Shown here: positions 38,789-51,094 of the stretch, one piece after another
Position numbering within the stretch: position 1 is the stretch's first letter
How the letters are laid out: each line of letters starts with the position of its first letter
Source of the DNA: an uncultured Pelagibacteraceae bacterium
GTDB lineage: Bacteria; Pseudomonadota; Alphaproteobacteria; Pelagibacterales; Pelagibacteraceae
Reading direction: 5' to 3'
Length of the DNA stretch: 64,000 nt
Assembly: GCA_902590395.1 (NCBI GenBank)
Contig: CACIWQ010000005.1
Span: 1 to 64,000, forward strand
Notes under the pieces: model-generated
The model's input: only the letters and a program-made list of their open reading frames with translations
Database searches by the model: none
What the model was told of the DNA's origin: nothing
Position numbers and translations under genes: made by a program

Positions 38789-39529
38789 ATGAAAATGGAA
38801 AACACAATTGGATTAAGTTTTAATAATTTAGAGCGAACAAACTATTGTCATAAGTCTGATAATGATATGGGGTTAAAAGAAATTTTACCCAGGAGAGGAC
38901 CTAATATCAGTGTAGATGATAGATTTAGAGATATTAAGTTTTCTTTAATTGAAATGTATGGAAGAGGCATCTCATTATCCACAAAACTTAAGCAGGGTAA
39001 ATTATTTAAAAATAGAAAACAATCGCTCAATGGGTTCTTATCCAAAAATGAAAAATCTAGATATACTTTAAAATCAAAAGAAGGTGATTTTATAAATTGC
39101 TGGGAGTTAGTTATTTGGTCAAAGGATGAAATAAAAAAACAAATAAAAACCAATTATGGTGACGATGGTAGTGTAACTGTATACTATTTTTCAGAAGAAC
39201 CTATGGAAGAAATTTTAACAAAAGACAATCTTCCTTCATTTTCCTGTTCAACTTCAAAAATTGCAATTGATATATTAGTGGATAAGAAAGATTTTAATGA
39301 AATAAAGAAGGCAATTTTAAAAGGTAGAAATGAAACAAAACAAAAAGAATATTTTTTTGGAAATTTAACTAATGTTGAATCATTTGATATTAGCAAAATT
39401 GAATTTAAAATAGATATTAAAAAACCAGGAGCGGTTTATGCCAATGTAGGTAAAATTGCTAGAATTTTCGCTATTAAAGATTTTAAATTTATTAAGGAAC
39501 TTAAGTACAAAAAAGGAAAAAAATCTTAG
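38789..39529 (+). CDS. Hypothetical protein (cassette 3)
   Basis: 246-aa ORF, ATG 38789; no recognised family. Confidence 0.7.
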   Translation: MKMENTIGLSFNNLERTNYCHKSDNDMGLKEILPRRGPNISVDDRFRDIKFSLIEMYGRGISLSTKLKQGKLFKNRKQSLNGFLSKNEKSRYTLKSKEGDFINCWELVIWSKDEIKKQIKTNYGDDGSVTVYYFSEEPMEEILTKDNLPSFSCSTSKIAIDILVDKKDFNEIKKAILKGRNETKQKEYFFGNLTNVESFDISKIEFKIDIKKPGAVYANVGKIARIFAIKDFKFIKELKYKKGKKS

Positions 39530-39543
39530 CAGGAAATAAAAAA

Positions 39544-41289
<1,746 letters not shown>

Positions 41290-41586
41290 TTACTTTTTTC
41301 CTTTTGAAACTCCCATAATGTCTGATTCTTTCATTATGCTATATTCTTTTCCATCGATTTTAACTTCGGTGCCTGACCATTTCCCAAACAAAACTATATC
41401 TCCAACCTTAACGTCCATGGGTATTATTTTTCCATCTTCTGATTTTGAACCTGGTCCTACAGCCACAATTTTACCTTCTTGCGGTTTTTCTTTTGCAGTA
41501 TCTGGTATGATAATTCCTCCAGAAGTTTTTTCTTCACTATCCAAAACCTCTATTAAAACACGATCATGCAAGGGTCTAAATTTCAT
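41290..41586 (-). CDS. groS: Co-chaperonin GroES
   Basis: [46 protein letters not shown]. Confidence 0.98.
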   Translation of the reverse strand: MKFRPLHDRVLIEVLDSEEKTSGGIIIPDTAKEKPQEGKIVAVGPGSKSEDGKIIPMDVKVGDIVLFGKWSGTEVKIDGKEYSIMKESDIMGVSKGKK

Positions 41587-41728
41587 AACTAGTTTACTCC
41601 TAATTTTTTATAAGGGTTATATAATATGGGATATAAAGATTTCAATACCCCACAAAAGCTTAAGGTTTATAGCAAAATTAAGCAAAATAGTATATTTTTA
41701 ATCTTTCTTAAGCTAATCATTTAATATC

Positions 41729-42547
41729 ATGAAAATAAAACTAATTAAGGGCTTAAGCGAGATTCAAAGCGAATATGATGCTTTTTTTATAGATTTATGG
41801 GGAGTTGTTCATAATGGCATCGAGCTTAATTCAGGAGCAATAGAAGTTTTAGAAAATTTAGATAAACTTAATAAGAGATTTGTTTTGCTGTCAAATGCCC
41901 CAAGACCTTCAAAAAGTGTCCAAAAATTTTTATTAAATTTAAAAATGAAGGAAAAATTTATTAAACACGTATTTACTTCGGGTGAAGCAGCATTACAAAA
42001 TTTAAAAAAAAATGTTTATGGAGAGAAATTTTTTCACTTAGGTCCAAAAAAAGATAACGATTTAATTGAAGGGATAGAAAAAAACAAAACAAGCTTAGAT
42101 AAATCTGACTTTATATTGTGCACAGGGCTTTTAGAAAACGAAACGTCTTCTTTAGATTATTATAAAAGTCTGCTAATTAATTATAATAGTCTTAAAATGA
42201 TTTGTACTAATCCAGACTTAATAGTACATCGTGGAAATAAAAGTGAATATTGCGCAGGCTCAGTGGCAGCAACTTTTGAAAAATTGGGTGGTAAAGTGAT
42301 CTACTTTGGAAAACCTTATCCAGAAATTTATAATTTATGTATAAAAAATAACAAAAATATTTTGGCTATTGGAGATAATATTCGCACTGATATCAGAGGG
42401 GCAAATAGGATGAATTTGGATTCATTGTTTATAATTAATGGCATCCACAAAGAAGAATTTACAAACAATTCTTCTCAAAATTATGACAAAATTTTAGACA
42501 AATATAATGTTCAAATTAAGTACTATCAAAAAAGTTTATCTTGGTAA
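41729..42547 (+). CDS. TIGR01459-type HAD superfamily hydrolase
   Basis: AFFIDLWGVVHNGIELNSGAIEVLENL, VLLSNAPRPS, AIGDNIRTDIRGANRM; upstream of ribF. Confidence 0.9.
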   Translation: MKIKLIKGLSEIQSEYDAFFIDLWGVVHNGIELNSGAIEVLENLDKLNKRFVLLSNAPRPSKSVQKFLLNLKMKEKFIKHVFTSGEAALQNLKKNVYGEKFFHLGPKKDNDLIEGIEKNKTSLDKSDFILCTGLLENETSSLDYYKSLLINYNSLKMICTNPDLIVHRGNKSEYCAGSVAATFEKLGGKVIYFGKPYPEIYNLCIKNNKNILAIGDNIRTDIRGANRMNLDSLFIINGIHKEEFTNNSSQNYDKILDKYNVQIKYYQKSLSW

Positions 42548-42550
42548 AAT

Positions 42551-43489
42551 ATGAAAGTTTTTAAAAATACAAAAATTCCCAAAAAATATAAACGGTCAGC
42601 AATTGCAATTGGTAATTTTGATGGTTTGCATGTGGGCCATCAAAAAGTATTTAGTAAAACAAAAAAATTTGCAAAAAAAAATAAAATAAAATTTGGAGTT
42701 TTAACTTTTGAACCTCTGCCAGTCATGTTTTTTAATAAAAAAATTAAAAATTATAGAATAAGCTCTGAAGGTCAAAAATTTAATCTCTTTAAAAAATATG
42801 GCGCGGATTTTGTTATAAATATAAAATTTAATAGAAGTTTTTCACAAATAAGTGCAGAAAAATTTATTGAAAAGATTATTTATGAAAAAATAAACCCCAA
42901 ATCTCTTTCTGTTAGTAATAATTTTAAATTTGGAAAAAACAGAAAAGGCAATATTAAATTATTAAAAAAATTAAGTAAAAAATATAATTATAAACTATTA
43001 AATATAAAAGCTTTTAAATATTCTGGTAAAGTAGTTTCTTCGACCAGAATCAGAAAAAACCTACAAAGCGGTAAAATTCACCACGCAAATAAATTGCTTT
43101 CAAGAACTTGGTTTATAAATGGTTTTGTTGAAAAAGGAAAAAAATTAGGAAGGAAATTAGGGTATCGAACATGCAATATAGATATTAAAAATTATATATT
43201 ACCCAAGACAGGAATTTATTCTGTTCAAGTTCAAATAAATGATAAAAGGAAAATATATAATGCCGTGGCATATTTTGGATCACGACCAACTTTTGGAGGC
43301 AAAAAAGCTTTTCTCGAAACTTATATTTTTGATATCAATAAAAATTTATATAAAAAAAAACTAAAGGTATATTTTTTTGAATTTATTCGCAGTGATAAAA
43401 AATTTAAAAACTCAACAAAATTGGTAAAACAAATGAATAAAGATGTAATTATTGCAAAAAAAGGTTTAAAAACAAAGTTAATACTATGA
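42551..43489 (+). CDS. ribF: Bifunctional riboflavin kinase/FAD synthetase
   Basis: AIAIGNFDGLHVGHQKVF, SSTRIRKNLQSG, GRKLGYRTCNI; precedes ileS. Confidence 0.94.
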   Translation: MKVFKNTKIPKKYKRSAIAIGNFDGLHVGHQKVFSKTKKFAKKNKIKFGVLTFEPLPVMFFNKKIKNYRISSEGQKFNLFKKYGADFVINIKFNRSFSQISAEKFIEKIIYEKINPKSLSVSNNFKFGKNRKGNIKLLKKLSKKYNYKLLNIKAFKYSGKVVSSTRIRKNLQSGKIHHANKLLSRTWFINGFVEKGKKLGRKLGYRTCNIDIKNYILPKTGIYSVQVQINDKRKIYNAVAYFGSRPTFGGKKAFLETYIFDINKNLYKKKLKVYFFEFIRSDKKFKNSTKLVKQMNKDVIIAKKGLKTKLIL

Positions 43490-46251
43490 GCAAGGAAAAC
43501 ATCAATTTACCCAAGACCTCATTTTCAATGAAGGCAAACTTGCCAAATCGTGAACCTGAAATTTTAAAAATTTGGGAAAAATTGGATTTATATAAAAAGC
43601 TCAGAGACTCTAGCAAAGGAAAAGAAAAATTTGTTTTACATGATGGGCCACCATATGCGAATGGCCATATACATATGGGAACGGCTCTTAATAAAATTCT
43701 TAAGGACATGATTACAAGATTTCATCAAATGAATGGAAAAGATTCAGTTTATGTTCCTGGCTGGGATTGCCATGGATTGCCAATAGAATGGAAAATTGAA
43801 GAACAATACAAAAAAAATAAAAAAGATAAAGATCAAGTACCAATAAAAGACTTTAGAAAAGAGTGCAGAGAATTTGCTGAAAAATGGATTAATGTACATA
43901 TTAAAGAATTTAGAAGGTTGGGCGTAGAGGGAGACTGGAAAAATTATTATTCTACAATGAGTTTTGACGCGGAGGCTCAGATTGTAAGAGAGTTAGGAAA
44001 ATTTTTATTAGATGGCAGTTTATACAGAGGCTACAAACCTGTTCTTTGGTCAACAGTGGAAAAAACCGCTCTTGCTGATGCCGAGGTAGAGTATAAAAAT
44101 CATACTTCAAATACAGTATATGTAGGTTTTAAAGTTAAAACTTCAAAAATTAATTTGTTAAAGGATGCCGAGGTTATTATATGGACTACTACACCTTGGA
44201 CTATACCCGCAAACAAAGCCTTGGCATACAACAAAAATCTAGATTATTCAATTGTCGAGATTAGTTCTTTATCTACTAATTTTGATAACAAAAAAATTGT
44301 AATTGCAACAGAACTTCTTGATCAAGTTTTAAAGGAGAGTGAAATAGAAAATTATAAATTAATTAAAAAAATCAAAGGAAAAGATTTTGAAGGTGCAATT
44401 TGCTCACATCCCTTTAAAAATTTAGACTACGAACACGATATTCCAATGTTGGAGGCAAATTTTGTAACTCTTGAGCAAGGAACAGGTATTGTTCATTGTG
44501 CTCCAAGCCACGGTCCTGATGATTTTAATCTTTGTTTAAAACATGGAATTAAATCTTTGGATACAATAGATGATGATGGCAGATACACTAAACATATCAA
44601 AAAATTTGAAGGAATTCATATTTTTAAAGCAGACCAAGTTGTCATTGAAAATCTTAAAGAGTGTAAAAAACTGTTAGCAAATGGAAAACTTACTCATAGC
44701 TACCCTCATTCTTGGAGATCTAAGGCTCCATTGGTTCATAGAGCTACATCTCAATGGTTTATTTCTATGGAAGAAAAAGATTTAAGAAAAAAAGCACTTA
44801 GAGCAATTGATAATACCGCTTTTTATCCAGAAAGAGGAAGAGACAGAATTAGATCCATGATAGAAACTAGACCAGACTGGTGTATATCTAGACAGAGAAT
44901 TTGGGGAGTTCCTTTGCCGCTGTTTGTTTCAAAAAAAACAAAAGAACCTTTAAAAGATCCAGATGTAATAGAAAATATTGCTAAAATTTTTGAAAATGAA
45001 GGAGCAGACTGCTGGTTTACTGATGATCCACAAAAATTTTTAGGAAAAAAATATAAAAAAGAAGATTATATTAAATCAAGTGACATAGTTGAAGTTTGGT
45101 TTGATAGTGGAGCTACTCATAGCTATGTTTTAGAAAAACGAAAAGATTTAACTTGGCCAGCATCTATGTACCTAGAAGGATCTGACCAACATCGAGGATG
45201 GTTTCACTCTTCATTGCTTGAATCATGCGGAACCAGAGGTAAAGCACCTTTCAAGAGCATTCTTACCCATGGGTTTGTTGTTGATGGCAAAGGTTTGAAA
45301 ATGTCAAAATCCACAGGAAATATAATTGCCCCAGAAGATGTGCTTAAAAAATATGGAGCCGACATCCTGCGTGCGTGGGTAGCGGCATCTGATTATGCTG
45401 AAGATTTAAGACTAGATTACTCAATTTTGGAACAGCACGCGGAATCATATAGAAAAATTAGAAATACATTTAGATTTTTACTGGGCAATTTGAAAGATCA
45501 AAAAGTGGATGTTAAATTAAATTCTATTGAAATTGAAAAGTGGCCTGAACTCGAACGTTATATTCTTCACCAAATATTTACACTTAATAAGAATTTTGAA
45601 AAATACTTTAAGGAATATAATTTTCACAAGCTATACAAAGAACTGCTGAATTTTTGTTCATTAGATTTATCAGCATTTTACTTTGATATTAGAAAAGATG
45701 TGCTTTACTGCGATGATATAAAATCTAAAAAAAGAAAAATTTGTATTAATTTATTATCATTAACACTAGACATTTTATTGAAATGGTTTGCTCCAATTCT
45801 TTCTTTTACGACCGAGGAAATTTTTCAAATTGTTAATTCGGGAAAAAATTCAAGCATACATCTTGAATATTTTCCTAAGATTCCCGCAAACTGGGAAAAT
45901 AGAAAACTGCATGAAAAATGGGAAAAATTAAAAGTAATAAGAAATGTAGTAAATGCGGGAATTGAAGTTAAAAGATCTAGCAAAGATATAGGCTCTAGCT
46001 TGGAGGCGGATATAGAGATTTATCTTGGGAAAGAATATTTAGAACTTGTTAAGGACATAAATCTGTCCGAATATTTTATTACATCTAAGGCAAGTGTAAA
46101 AAATATGATTAATGACGATAAAATATTTAAATTAAATGATGTATCAGATGTGGGAGTTTTAGTCGTAAAGGCTAAAGGTCAAAAATGTTCAAGATGTTGG
46201 AAAATTTTAGGAAATCCATGCGAGAGATGCAGTAGCGTTTTAAAAAATTAA
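43486..46251 (+). CDS. ileS: Isoleucyl-tRNA synthetase
   Basis: [23 protein letters not shown] (HIGH), [17 protein letters not shown] (KMSKS), C-terminal Zn site CSRCW...CERC. Confidence 0.98.
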   Translation: MSKENINLPKTSFSMKANLPNREPEILKIWEKLDLYKKLRDSSKGKEKFVLHDGPPYANGHIHMGTALNKILKDMITRFHQMNGKDSVYVPGWDCHGLPIEWKIEEQYKKNKKDKDQVPIKDFRKECREFAEKWINVHIKEFRRLGVEGDWKNYYSTMSFDAEAQIVRELGKFLLDGSLYRGYKPVLWSTVEKTALADAEVEYKNHTSNTVYVGFKVKTSKINLLKDAEVIIWTTTPWTIPANKALAYNKNLDYSIVEISSLSTNFDNKKIVIATELLDQVLKESEIENYKLIKKIKGKDFEGAICSHPFKNLDYEHDIPMLEANFVTLEQGTGIVHCAPSHGPDDFNLCLKHGIKSLDTIDDDGRYTKHIKKFEGIHIFKADQVVIENLKECKKLLANGKLTHSYPHSWRSKAPLVHRATSQWFISMEEKDLRKKALRAIDNTAFYPERGRDRIRSMIETRPDWCISRQRIWGVPLPLFVSKKTKEPLKDPDVIENIAKIFENEGADCWFTDDPQKFLGKKYKKEDYIKSSDIVEVWFDSGATHSYVLEKRKDLTWPASMYLEGSDQHRGWFHSSLLESCGTRGKAPFKSILTHGFVVDGKGLKMSKSTGNIIAPEDVLKKYGADILRAWVAASDYAEDLRLDYSILEQHAESYRKIRNTFRFLLGNLKDQKVDVKLNSIEIEKWPELERYILHQIFTLNKNFEKYFKEYNFHKLYKELLNFCSLDLSAFYFDIRKDVLYCDDIKSKKRKICINLLSLTLDILLKWFAPILSFTTEEIFQIVNSGKNSSIHLEYFPKIPANWENRKLHEKWEKLKVIRNVVNAGIEVKRSSKDIGSSLEADIEIYLGKEYLELVKDINLSEYFITSKASVKNMINDDKIFKLNDVSDVGVLVVKAKGQKCSRCWKILGNPCERCSSVLKN

Positions 46252-46258
46252 TCTTTTA

Positions 46259-46729
46259 ATGAAAAAAATTATAATTATTATAACTATATTTCTTTTAGAT
46301 AGAATATCAAAAATATATTTAATAAACCTACAATCAAGCGGTACCGATATAGATTTCTATATATTTTCATTTTTAAATTTATATTTAGTTTGGAATACGG
46401 GTATAGGATTCGGTTTAATAGCATTAGAAACAAACATTTTTTATCATGTTCTGACTGCTATAATTGCTTCAATAATTTTGATCCTTATCATTATTCTTAA
46501 AAAAATTAATGGTATTAATGCCTACTTATTGGCTTTAGTAGTTGGTGGTTCATTGGGAAATCTAGTTGATAGAATTTATTATTACGCAGTACCGGATTTC
46601 ATTGATTTTCATTTAGGCGATTTTCATTGGTTTATATTTAATGTTGCTGATATTTTTATTACAGTAGGTATAATTGGCCTTATACTTACAGAAATATTTA
46701 AAAAAGAAAAGATTTCTAACAATGTGTAA
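46259..46729 (+). CDS. lspA: Lipoprotein signal peptidase II
   Basis: [52 protein letters not shown]. Confidence 0.94.
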   Translation: MKKIIIIITIFLLDRISKIYLINLQSSGTDIDFYIFSFLNLYLVWNTGIGFGLIALETNIFYHVLTAIIASIILILIIILKKINGINAYLLALVVGGSLGNLVDRIYYYAVPDFIDFHLGDFHWFIFNVADIFITVGIIGLILTEIFKKEKISNNV

Positions 46730-47036
46730 AAAAAAAATAATATTTTTACTTTTAATTATATTACTAGTTCCATCATGTAATACCTGGGATTCAGTTAAAA
46801 GAGGTATAACTGGAGAAAAACAAAATTCAACGGATGAATTTTTGGTCAGGAAAAAAGATCCACTGATTTTACCTCCTGATTTTGAAAATTTACCCACTCC
46901 AGGTGAAAGAGAAGTGGCACAAGAAGAAGCTTCAATTTTTGAGAAAGAATTTAGCGAAATAACCACAACAGAAAATTCTTCGTTAGAATCAAGTTCAACA
47001 GAGGAATCTATTTTAAAAAAAATACAAAAAAAATAG
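46722..47036 (+). CDS. DUF3035-like lipoprotein
   Basis: Lipobox [36 protein letters not shown] 46722 overlaps the lspA stop. Confidence 0.75.
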   Translation: MCKKKIIFLLLIILLVPSCNTWDSVKRGITGEKQNSTDEFLVRKKDPLILPPDFENLPTPGEREVAQEEASIFEKEFSEITTTENSSLESSSTEESILKKIQKK

Positions 47037-48248
47037 ATGTTAAATAAAAAAAATTTTTTTAGTGGACCGCATTTTAATTCTAAAGAATTTAGAAATAATT
47101 TAAAGCATACAAAAAGAGCTTTTGATTTATTAAAAGATGATTTAAAAAAATTTAAGATTCCCCTGTTTCAAAGTTATGAAAAGGATTACATTTTAGATTT
47201 TACACCAAAGACAGTAAAAAAGTTTTCAAGGTATAAAAATATTATTATTATTGGAATGGGAGGGTCTATATTAGGTACAAAAAGCATTTATTCATTTTTT
47301 AAGAACAAAATTAAAAAAAATGTATTTTTTTTTGATAATTTAGATGAAAAATTACATATAGAAATTACCAAAGTTAAAAATCTAAAAAATTCTTGTTTTA
47401 TAGTTGTATCTAAGTCTGGAAACACTTTAGAAACAATAACAAACTTAGGTATACTTTTTTCAAAATTTTCAATAAAAAATAAATTAATCATAATTACTCA
47501 AATGAAGAGCAGCGCTTTAACCAATATAGCAAAAAAATTTAATGCTGAAATTATCAGACATAAAAATTTTATTAGTGGAAGATATTCAGTGCTTTCTGAA
47601 GTTGGTATGTTTCCTGCTGTATTAATGGGGCTAAATGCAAAAAAATTTAAAAATTTAAAAAAGTTAGTTAAAAATAAAAATTTTGTTTCTAGCTTAATTC
47701 AAAATGTAGCAAGCATTTATACATTAACCAAAAAAGGCTCTAAAAATTCTGTAATTTTAAGTTACGATTCAAGTTTGAATGATTTAAGTTATTGGTATCA
47801 GCAATTATCAGGAGAAAGTCTAGGTAAAAAAGGTAAAGGAATTACAACAATATTATCGCCCGCCCCAAGAGATCATCATAGCCAGCTCCAGCTTTATTTG
47901 GATGGACCTAAAGATAAGTTTTTTACTTTTTTTAATTCATCACAAAAATTAAGCTATGGAAAAGTTTCTAAAAAAATTGTTACAAATAATATGAAATTTC
48001 TAGAAAATAAGAAATTGGAACATATTGTTAAAGCGCAGAGTAACGCTACAAAAAATATTTTTAGTTTAAAAAAAATACCTTTTAGAGAATTTGTTTTTAA
48101 TAAAAAAAATGAGCAAGAATTGGGAACAATTTTTACTTTTTTTGTTTTAGAAACAATTTTATTGGCAAGATTAATCAACGTAAACCCTTTTGACCAACCA
48201 GCTGTAGAGCAAGTTAAATTAGAGACAAAAAAAATTCTTTTAAAGTAG
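47037..48248 (+). CDS. pgi: Glucose-6-phosphate isomerase
   Basis: IIIGMGGSILGTKSIYSFF, FIVVSKSGNTLETITNLG, GRYSVLSEVGMFPA. Confidence 0.92.
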   Translation: MLNKKNFFSGPHFNSKEFRNNLKHTKRAFDLLKDDLKKFKIPLFQSYEKDYILDFTPKTVKKFSRYKNIIIIGMGGSILGTKSIYSFFKNKIKKNVFFFDNLDEKLHIEITKVKNLKNSCFIVVSKSGNTLETITNLGILFSKFSIKNKLIIITQMKSSALTNIAKKFNAEIIRHKNFISGRYSVLSEVGMFPAVLMGLNAKKFKNLKKLVKNKNFVSSLIQNVASIYTLTKKGSKNSVILSYDSSLNDLSYWYQQLSGESLGKKGKGITTILSPAPRDHHSQLQLYLDGPKDKFFTFFNSSQKLSYGKVSKKIVTNNMKFLENKKLEHIVKAQSNATKNIFSLKKIPFREFVFNKKNEQELGTIFTFFVLETILLARLINVNPFDQPAVEQVKLETKKILLK

Positions 48249-48809
48249 GTGTGTTCCAAAAATTAGTTTTGATATTCCGTATATTCTCTCATCAACAATT
48301 TTAAAAAAGCTTGGAAATTTATCTTCACTATTTCTGTTTCTATGTATTACTACAATTCCATTTTTATTCAGTAAGTTTTTACTTAAAATCAACTCTATTA
48401 GTTTTTTTATATCTTTATTTTCAAAAGGCGGGTCACAAAAGATAAGGTCAAATTTTAATTTAAAAATATTTTTTTTTTTAAGCAATGCGAAAATATCATT
48501 TTCATATATCTTAAAATTATTTTTAATTTTTAATTTATCAATATTTTTTTTTAAGATTTTTACGACATATTTTTCTTTTTCAACAAAATGAACATCTCTC
48601 GCTTTTCTTGATATGCATTCTAAACCAAATGATCCAATTCCAGCGTATATATCCAATATGCAAGATTTCTCAAATTCAAAAGAAAATTTATTTGAATGGC
48701 ATAACAAATTAAAAATACTCTCTTTAGCCATATCTTTTAGAGGTCTTGTTTTTTTATTTTTTGGCATATAAAGAGTTGATCCTTTTAAATCTCCAGCAAT
48801 AATTCTCAT
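48240..48809 (-). CDS. rsmD: 16S rRNA (guanine966-N2)-methyltransferase
   Basis: MRIIAGDLKGSTLYMPKNKKTRPLKDMAKESIFNLL, ILDIYAGIGSFGLECISR, DLIFCDPPFEN. Confidence 0.94.
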   Translation of the reverse strand: MRIIAGDLKGSTLYMPKNKKTRPLKDMAKESIFNLLCHSNKFSFEFEKSCILDIYAGIGSFGLECISRKARDVHFVEKEKYVVKILKKNIDKLKIKNNFKIYENDIFALLKKKNIFKLKFDLIFCDPPFENKDIKKLIELILSKNLLNKNGIVVIHRNRNSEDKFPSFFKIVDERIYGISKLIFGTHLL

Positions 48810-48811
48810 GT

Positions 48812-50080
48812 TTATTTTTTATTTATGCCCCTCCAGCCAATATCTTTTCTAAAAAAACCATCAGTCCAATTAATCTTTTTTATTTCTTTTATACATTTAT
48901 CTCTAGCTATTGATAAATTTTCTGCTAACGAAGTAATGTTCAATACTCTTCCGCCGCTAGAATAAATTTTACCATTTTTTTTATAAGTACCTGCGTGAAA
49001 TATTTGATTATTTTTGTCTAGATTTATATTTGATATATTTTTTATCTCACTGTTTTTAATATATTCAAAGGGATAACCCTTAGCACATAAAACTATAGTT
49101 ATTGAATTTTTTTTACTCCATTTAATTTTAATATTATTTAAATCATTTTTTATTGTGTGGTCAATTATTTCCAACAAGTCAGTTTCCAATCTCATCATAA
49201 GAACCTGACATTCTGGATCTCCCATTCTGATATTGTATTCGATCAGGTACGGTTCATTTTTGTTAATCATTAGGCCAGCATACAAGAAGCCTTTATATGA
49301 ATTGCCAGATTTTTTAATTGCTTTAATTGTCGGTTCAATAATTTTTTCTTTAATTTTTTTTTCTAATTCATTTGTTAGCAAGGGGGCTGGTGAGTATGCA
49401 CCCATTCCACCAGTATTTGGTCCAGTATCACCTTCACCAACTTTTTTATGATCTTGAGCGGAGCCAAAAAAATAGTAAGAATTTTCATCAACTATTACAA
49501 AATAACTCAACTCCTCTCCTTCTAAAAATTCTTCTAGTATAACTTTTTTTGAAGATTTGAATTTACCTTCCAAAATATCCTTAGTATTTTTAAAAGCCTC
49601 TTCAATTGAGTAACATATAGTTACTCCTTTTCCTGATGCTAACCCATCAGCTTTAACAACGATTGGTATTTTTTGTTTTTTTATAAAATTTAGAGCTTCG
49701 TTAAGATTATCAAAAACTCCATAATTTGCTGTAGGAATATTATTTTTTTTACATAGGTTCTTCATAAACTCTTTGGAACCTTCTAATTGAGAGGAAAATT
49801 TATTGGGACCAAATACATCAACTTTTTTTTTGTTTAGATAATCAACAAGTCCATCCACAAGAGGTTGTTCTGGTCCAATAACGACTATATCGATATTATG
49901 TTTTTTTATTATTTTATAAATAGCCTCAAAGTTTAGAACATTTTCTTTTATGTTTATTGCTATTTCTTGAGTGCCCGCATTACCAGGAATGCAGATTAAT
50001 TTTTTTAACTTTGGAGATTGTTTTAATTTATAACAGATCGCGTGTTCTCGACCACCACTTCCTATGACAGCTAAATTCAT
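48812..50080 (-). CDS. purD: Phosphoribosylamine-glycine ligase
   Basis: MNLAVIGSGGREHAICYKLKQSPKL, VVKADGLASGKGVTI, NTGGMGAYSPAPL, EYNIRMGDPECQVLM. Confidence 0.97.
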   Translation of the reverse strand: MNLAVIGSGGREHAICYKLKQSPKLKKLICIPGNAGTQEIAINIKENVLNFEAIYKIIKKHNIDIVVIGPEQPLVDGLVDYLNKKKVDVFGPNKFSSQLEGSKEFMKNLCKKNNIPTANYGVFDNLNEALNFIKKQKIPIVVKADGLASGKGVTICYSIEEAFKNTKDILEGKFKSSKKVILEEFLEGEELSYFVIVDENSYYFFGSAQDHKKVGEGDTGPNTGGMGAYSPAPLLTNELEKKIKEKIIEPTIKAIKKSGNSYKGFLYAGLMINKNEPYLIEYNIRMGDPECQVLMMRLETDLLEIIDHTIKNDLNNIKIKWSKKNSITIVLCAKGYPFEYIKNSEIKNISNINLDKNNQIFHAGTYKKNGKIYSSGGRVLNITSLAENLSIARDKCIKEIKKINWTDGFFRKDIGWRGINKK

Positions 50081-50111
50081 ATAATATAGAAATATTAATA
50101 CTTAAATATAT

Positions 50112-50309
50112 ATGAATGGAAATAAAGCAAAACTTAAATTTAATCCAAATAATTTTGAAATTATTGAGGGTGGAGACTATGTTGTTTGCGCTGTTTCAGG
50201 AAAAAAAATTCCACTTAATCAGCTTACTTATTGGAACGTTGAATTACAGGAAGCCTATTTTTCACCAAAAGAAGCTCAACAAAGATACGAAGAGTTAAAT
50301 AAAAAATGA
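50112..50309 (+). CDS. DUF2093 domain-containing protein
   Basis: KLKFNPNNFEIIEGGDYVVCAVSGKKIPLNQLTYWNVELQEAYFSPKEAQQRY. Confidence 0.85.
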   Translation: MNGNKAKLKFNPNNFEIIEGGDYVVCAVSGKKIPLNQLTYWNVELQEAYFSPKEAQQRYEELNKK

Positions 50310-51094
50310 GAATTTTAATATGTTTATTTTTTTTATTAATTACAACCTCAAGTTTTGCCGTTACTTTTCATGGTAAATTTATTCAAGGCTCATTTATTTT
50401 GGGAAAAACTGAACCAGGCTCTGAAGTTTTTATAGATAAAAAAAAGATAAAAGTCACTTCAGATGGATATTTTGCTTTTGGATTGGGCAGAGATAGAAAA
50501 AATGATGTAATAATAAAAATAAATCAAAAAAAAATAGTAAAAAAAGTTTTCAAAAGAGAATATAAAATTCAGAGGATAGATGGACTTGAAGAAAAAAAGG
50601 TAACTCCTCCAGAAGAAGTTTATGAAAGAATTAAAAGAGAAAACAAATGGATAGGAGAGGCTAGGGCCATTGATAGCAACTTAACTTTTTTTAAAAATAA
50701 ATTTATCAATCCATTAGAAAACGCAATCGTCACCGGTGTCTACGGAAGTCAGAGAATTTTAAATGGAAAACCTAAATGGCCTCATTATGGAATAGATTTT
50801 GCCGCTAAAGAAGGTACAGAAATTAAGGCCATGTTAGATGGTGTTGTAACTTTAGCTGAACCAGATTTATTTTATACTGGCGGCACTTTAATATTTGATC
50901 ATGGACATGGTATTTCAACATTGTATATGCATATGAAAACATTAATGGTTAAAAAAGGTCAAAAAGTTAAACAAGGTGATATTATAGGAACTGTTGGTTC
51001 AACAGGGAGATCAACAGGAGCACATTTAGACGTGAGACTTAATTGGTTTCAAACACGATTAGATCCTGCAACGGTTCTTGATATTGTAAATTAA
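50306..51094 (+). CDS. M23 family metallopeptidase (secreted)
   Basis: Signal peptide; GKPKWPHYGIDFAAKEGTEIKAMLDGVVTLAEPDLFYTGGTLIFDHGHGISTLYMHM; HLDVRLNW. Confidence 0.94.
   Translation: MRILICLFFLLITTSSFAVTFHGKFIQGSFILGKTEPGSEVFIDKKKIKVTSDGYFAFGLGRDRKNDVIIKINQKKIVKKVFKREYKIQRIDGLEEKKVTPPEEVYERIKRENKWIGEARAIDSNLTFFKNKFINPLENAIVTGVYGSQRILNGKPKWPHYGIDFAAKEGTEIKAMLDGVVTLAEPDLFYTGGTLIFDHGHGISTLYMHMKTLMVKKGQKVKQGDIIGTVGSTGRSTGAHLDVRLNWFQTRLDPATVLDIVN

Noticed and set aside
41587-41700. CIRCE or canonical sigma32 promoter upstream of groES
   Set aside because: No TTAGCACTC-N9-GAGTGCTAA inverted repeat; TATTGAAAT...CCCATATT is only loosely sigma32-like and has the wrong spacing.
46613-46966. 117-aa minus-strand ORF across lspA and the DUF3035 gene
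   Set aside because: Antisense to two supported genes.
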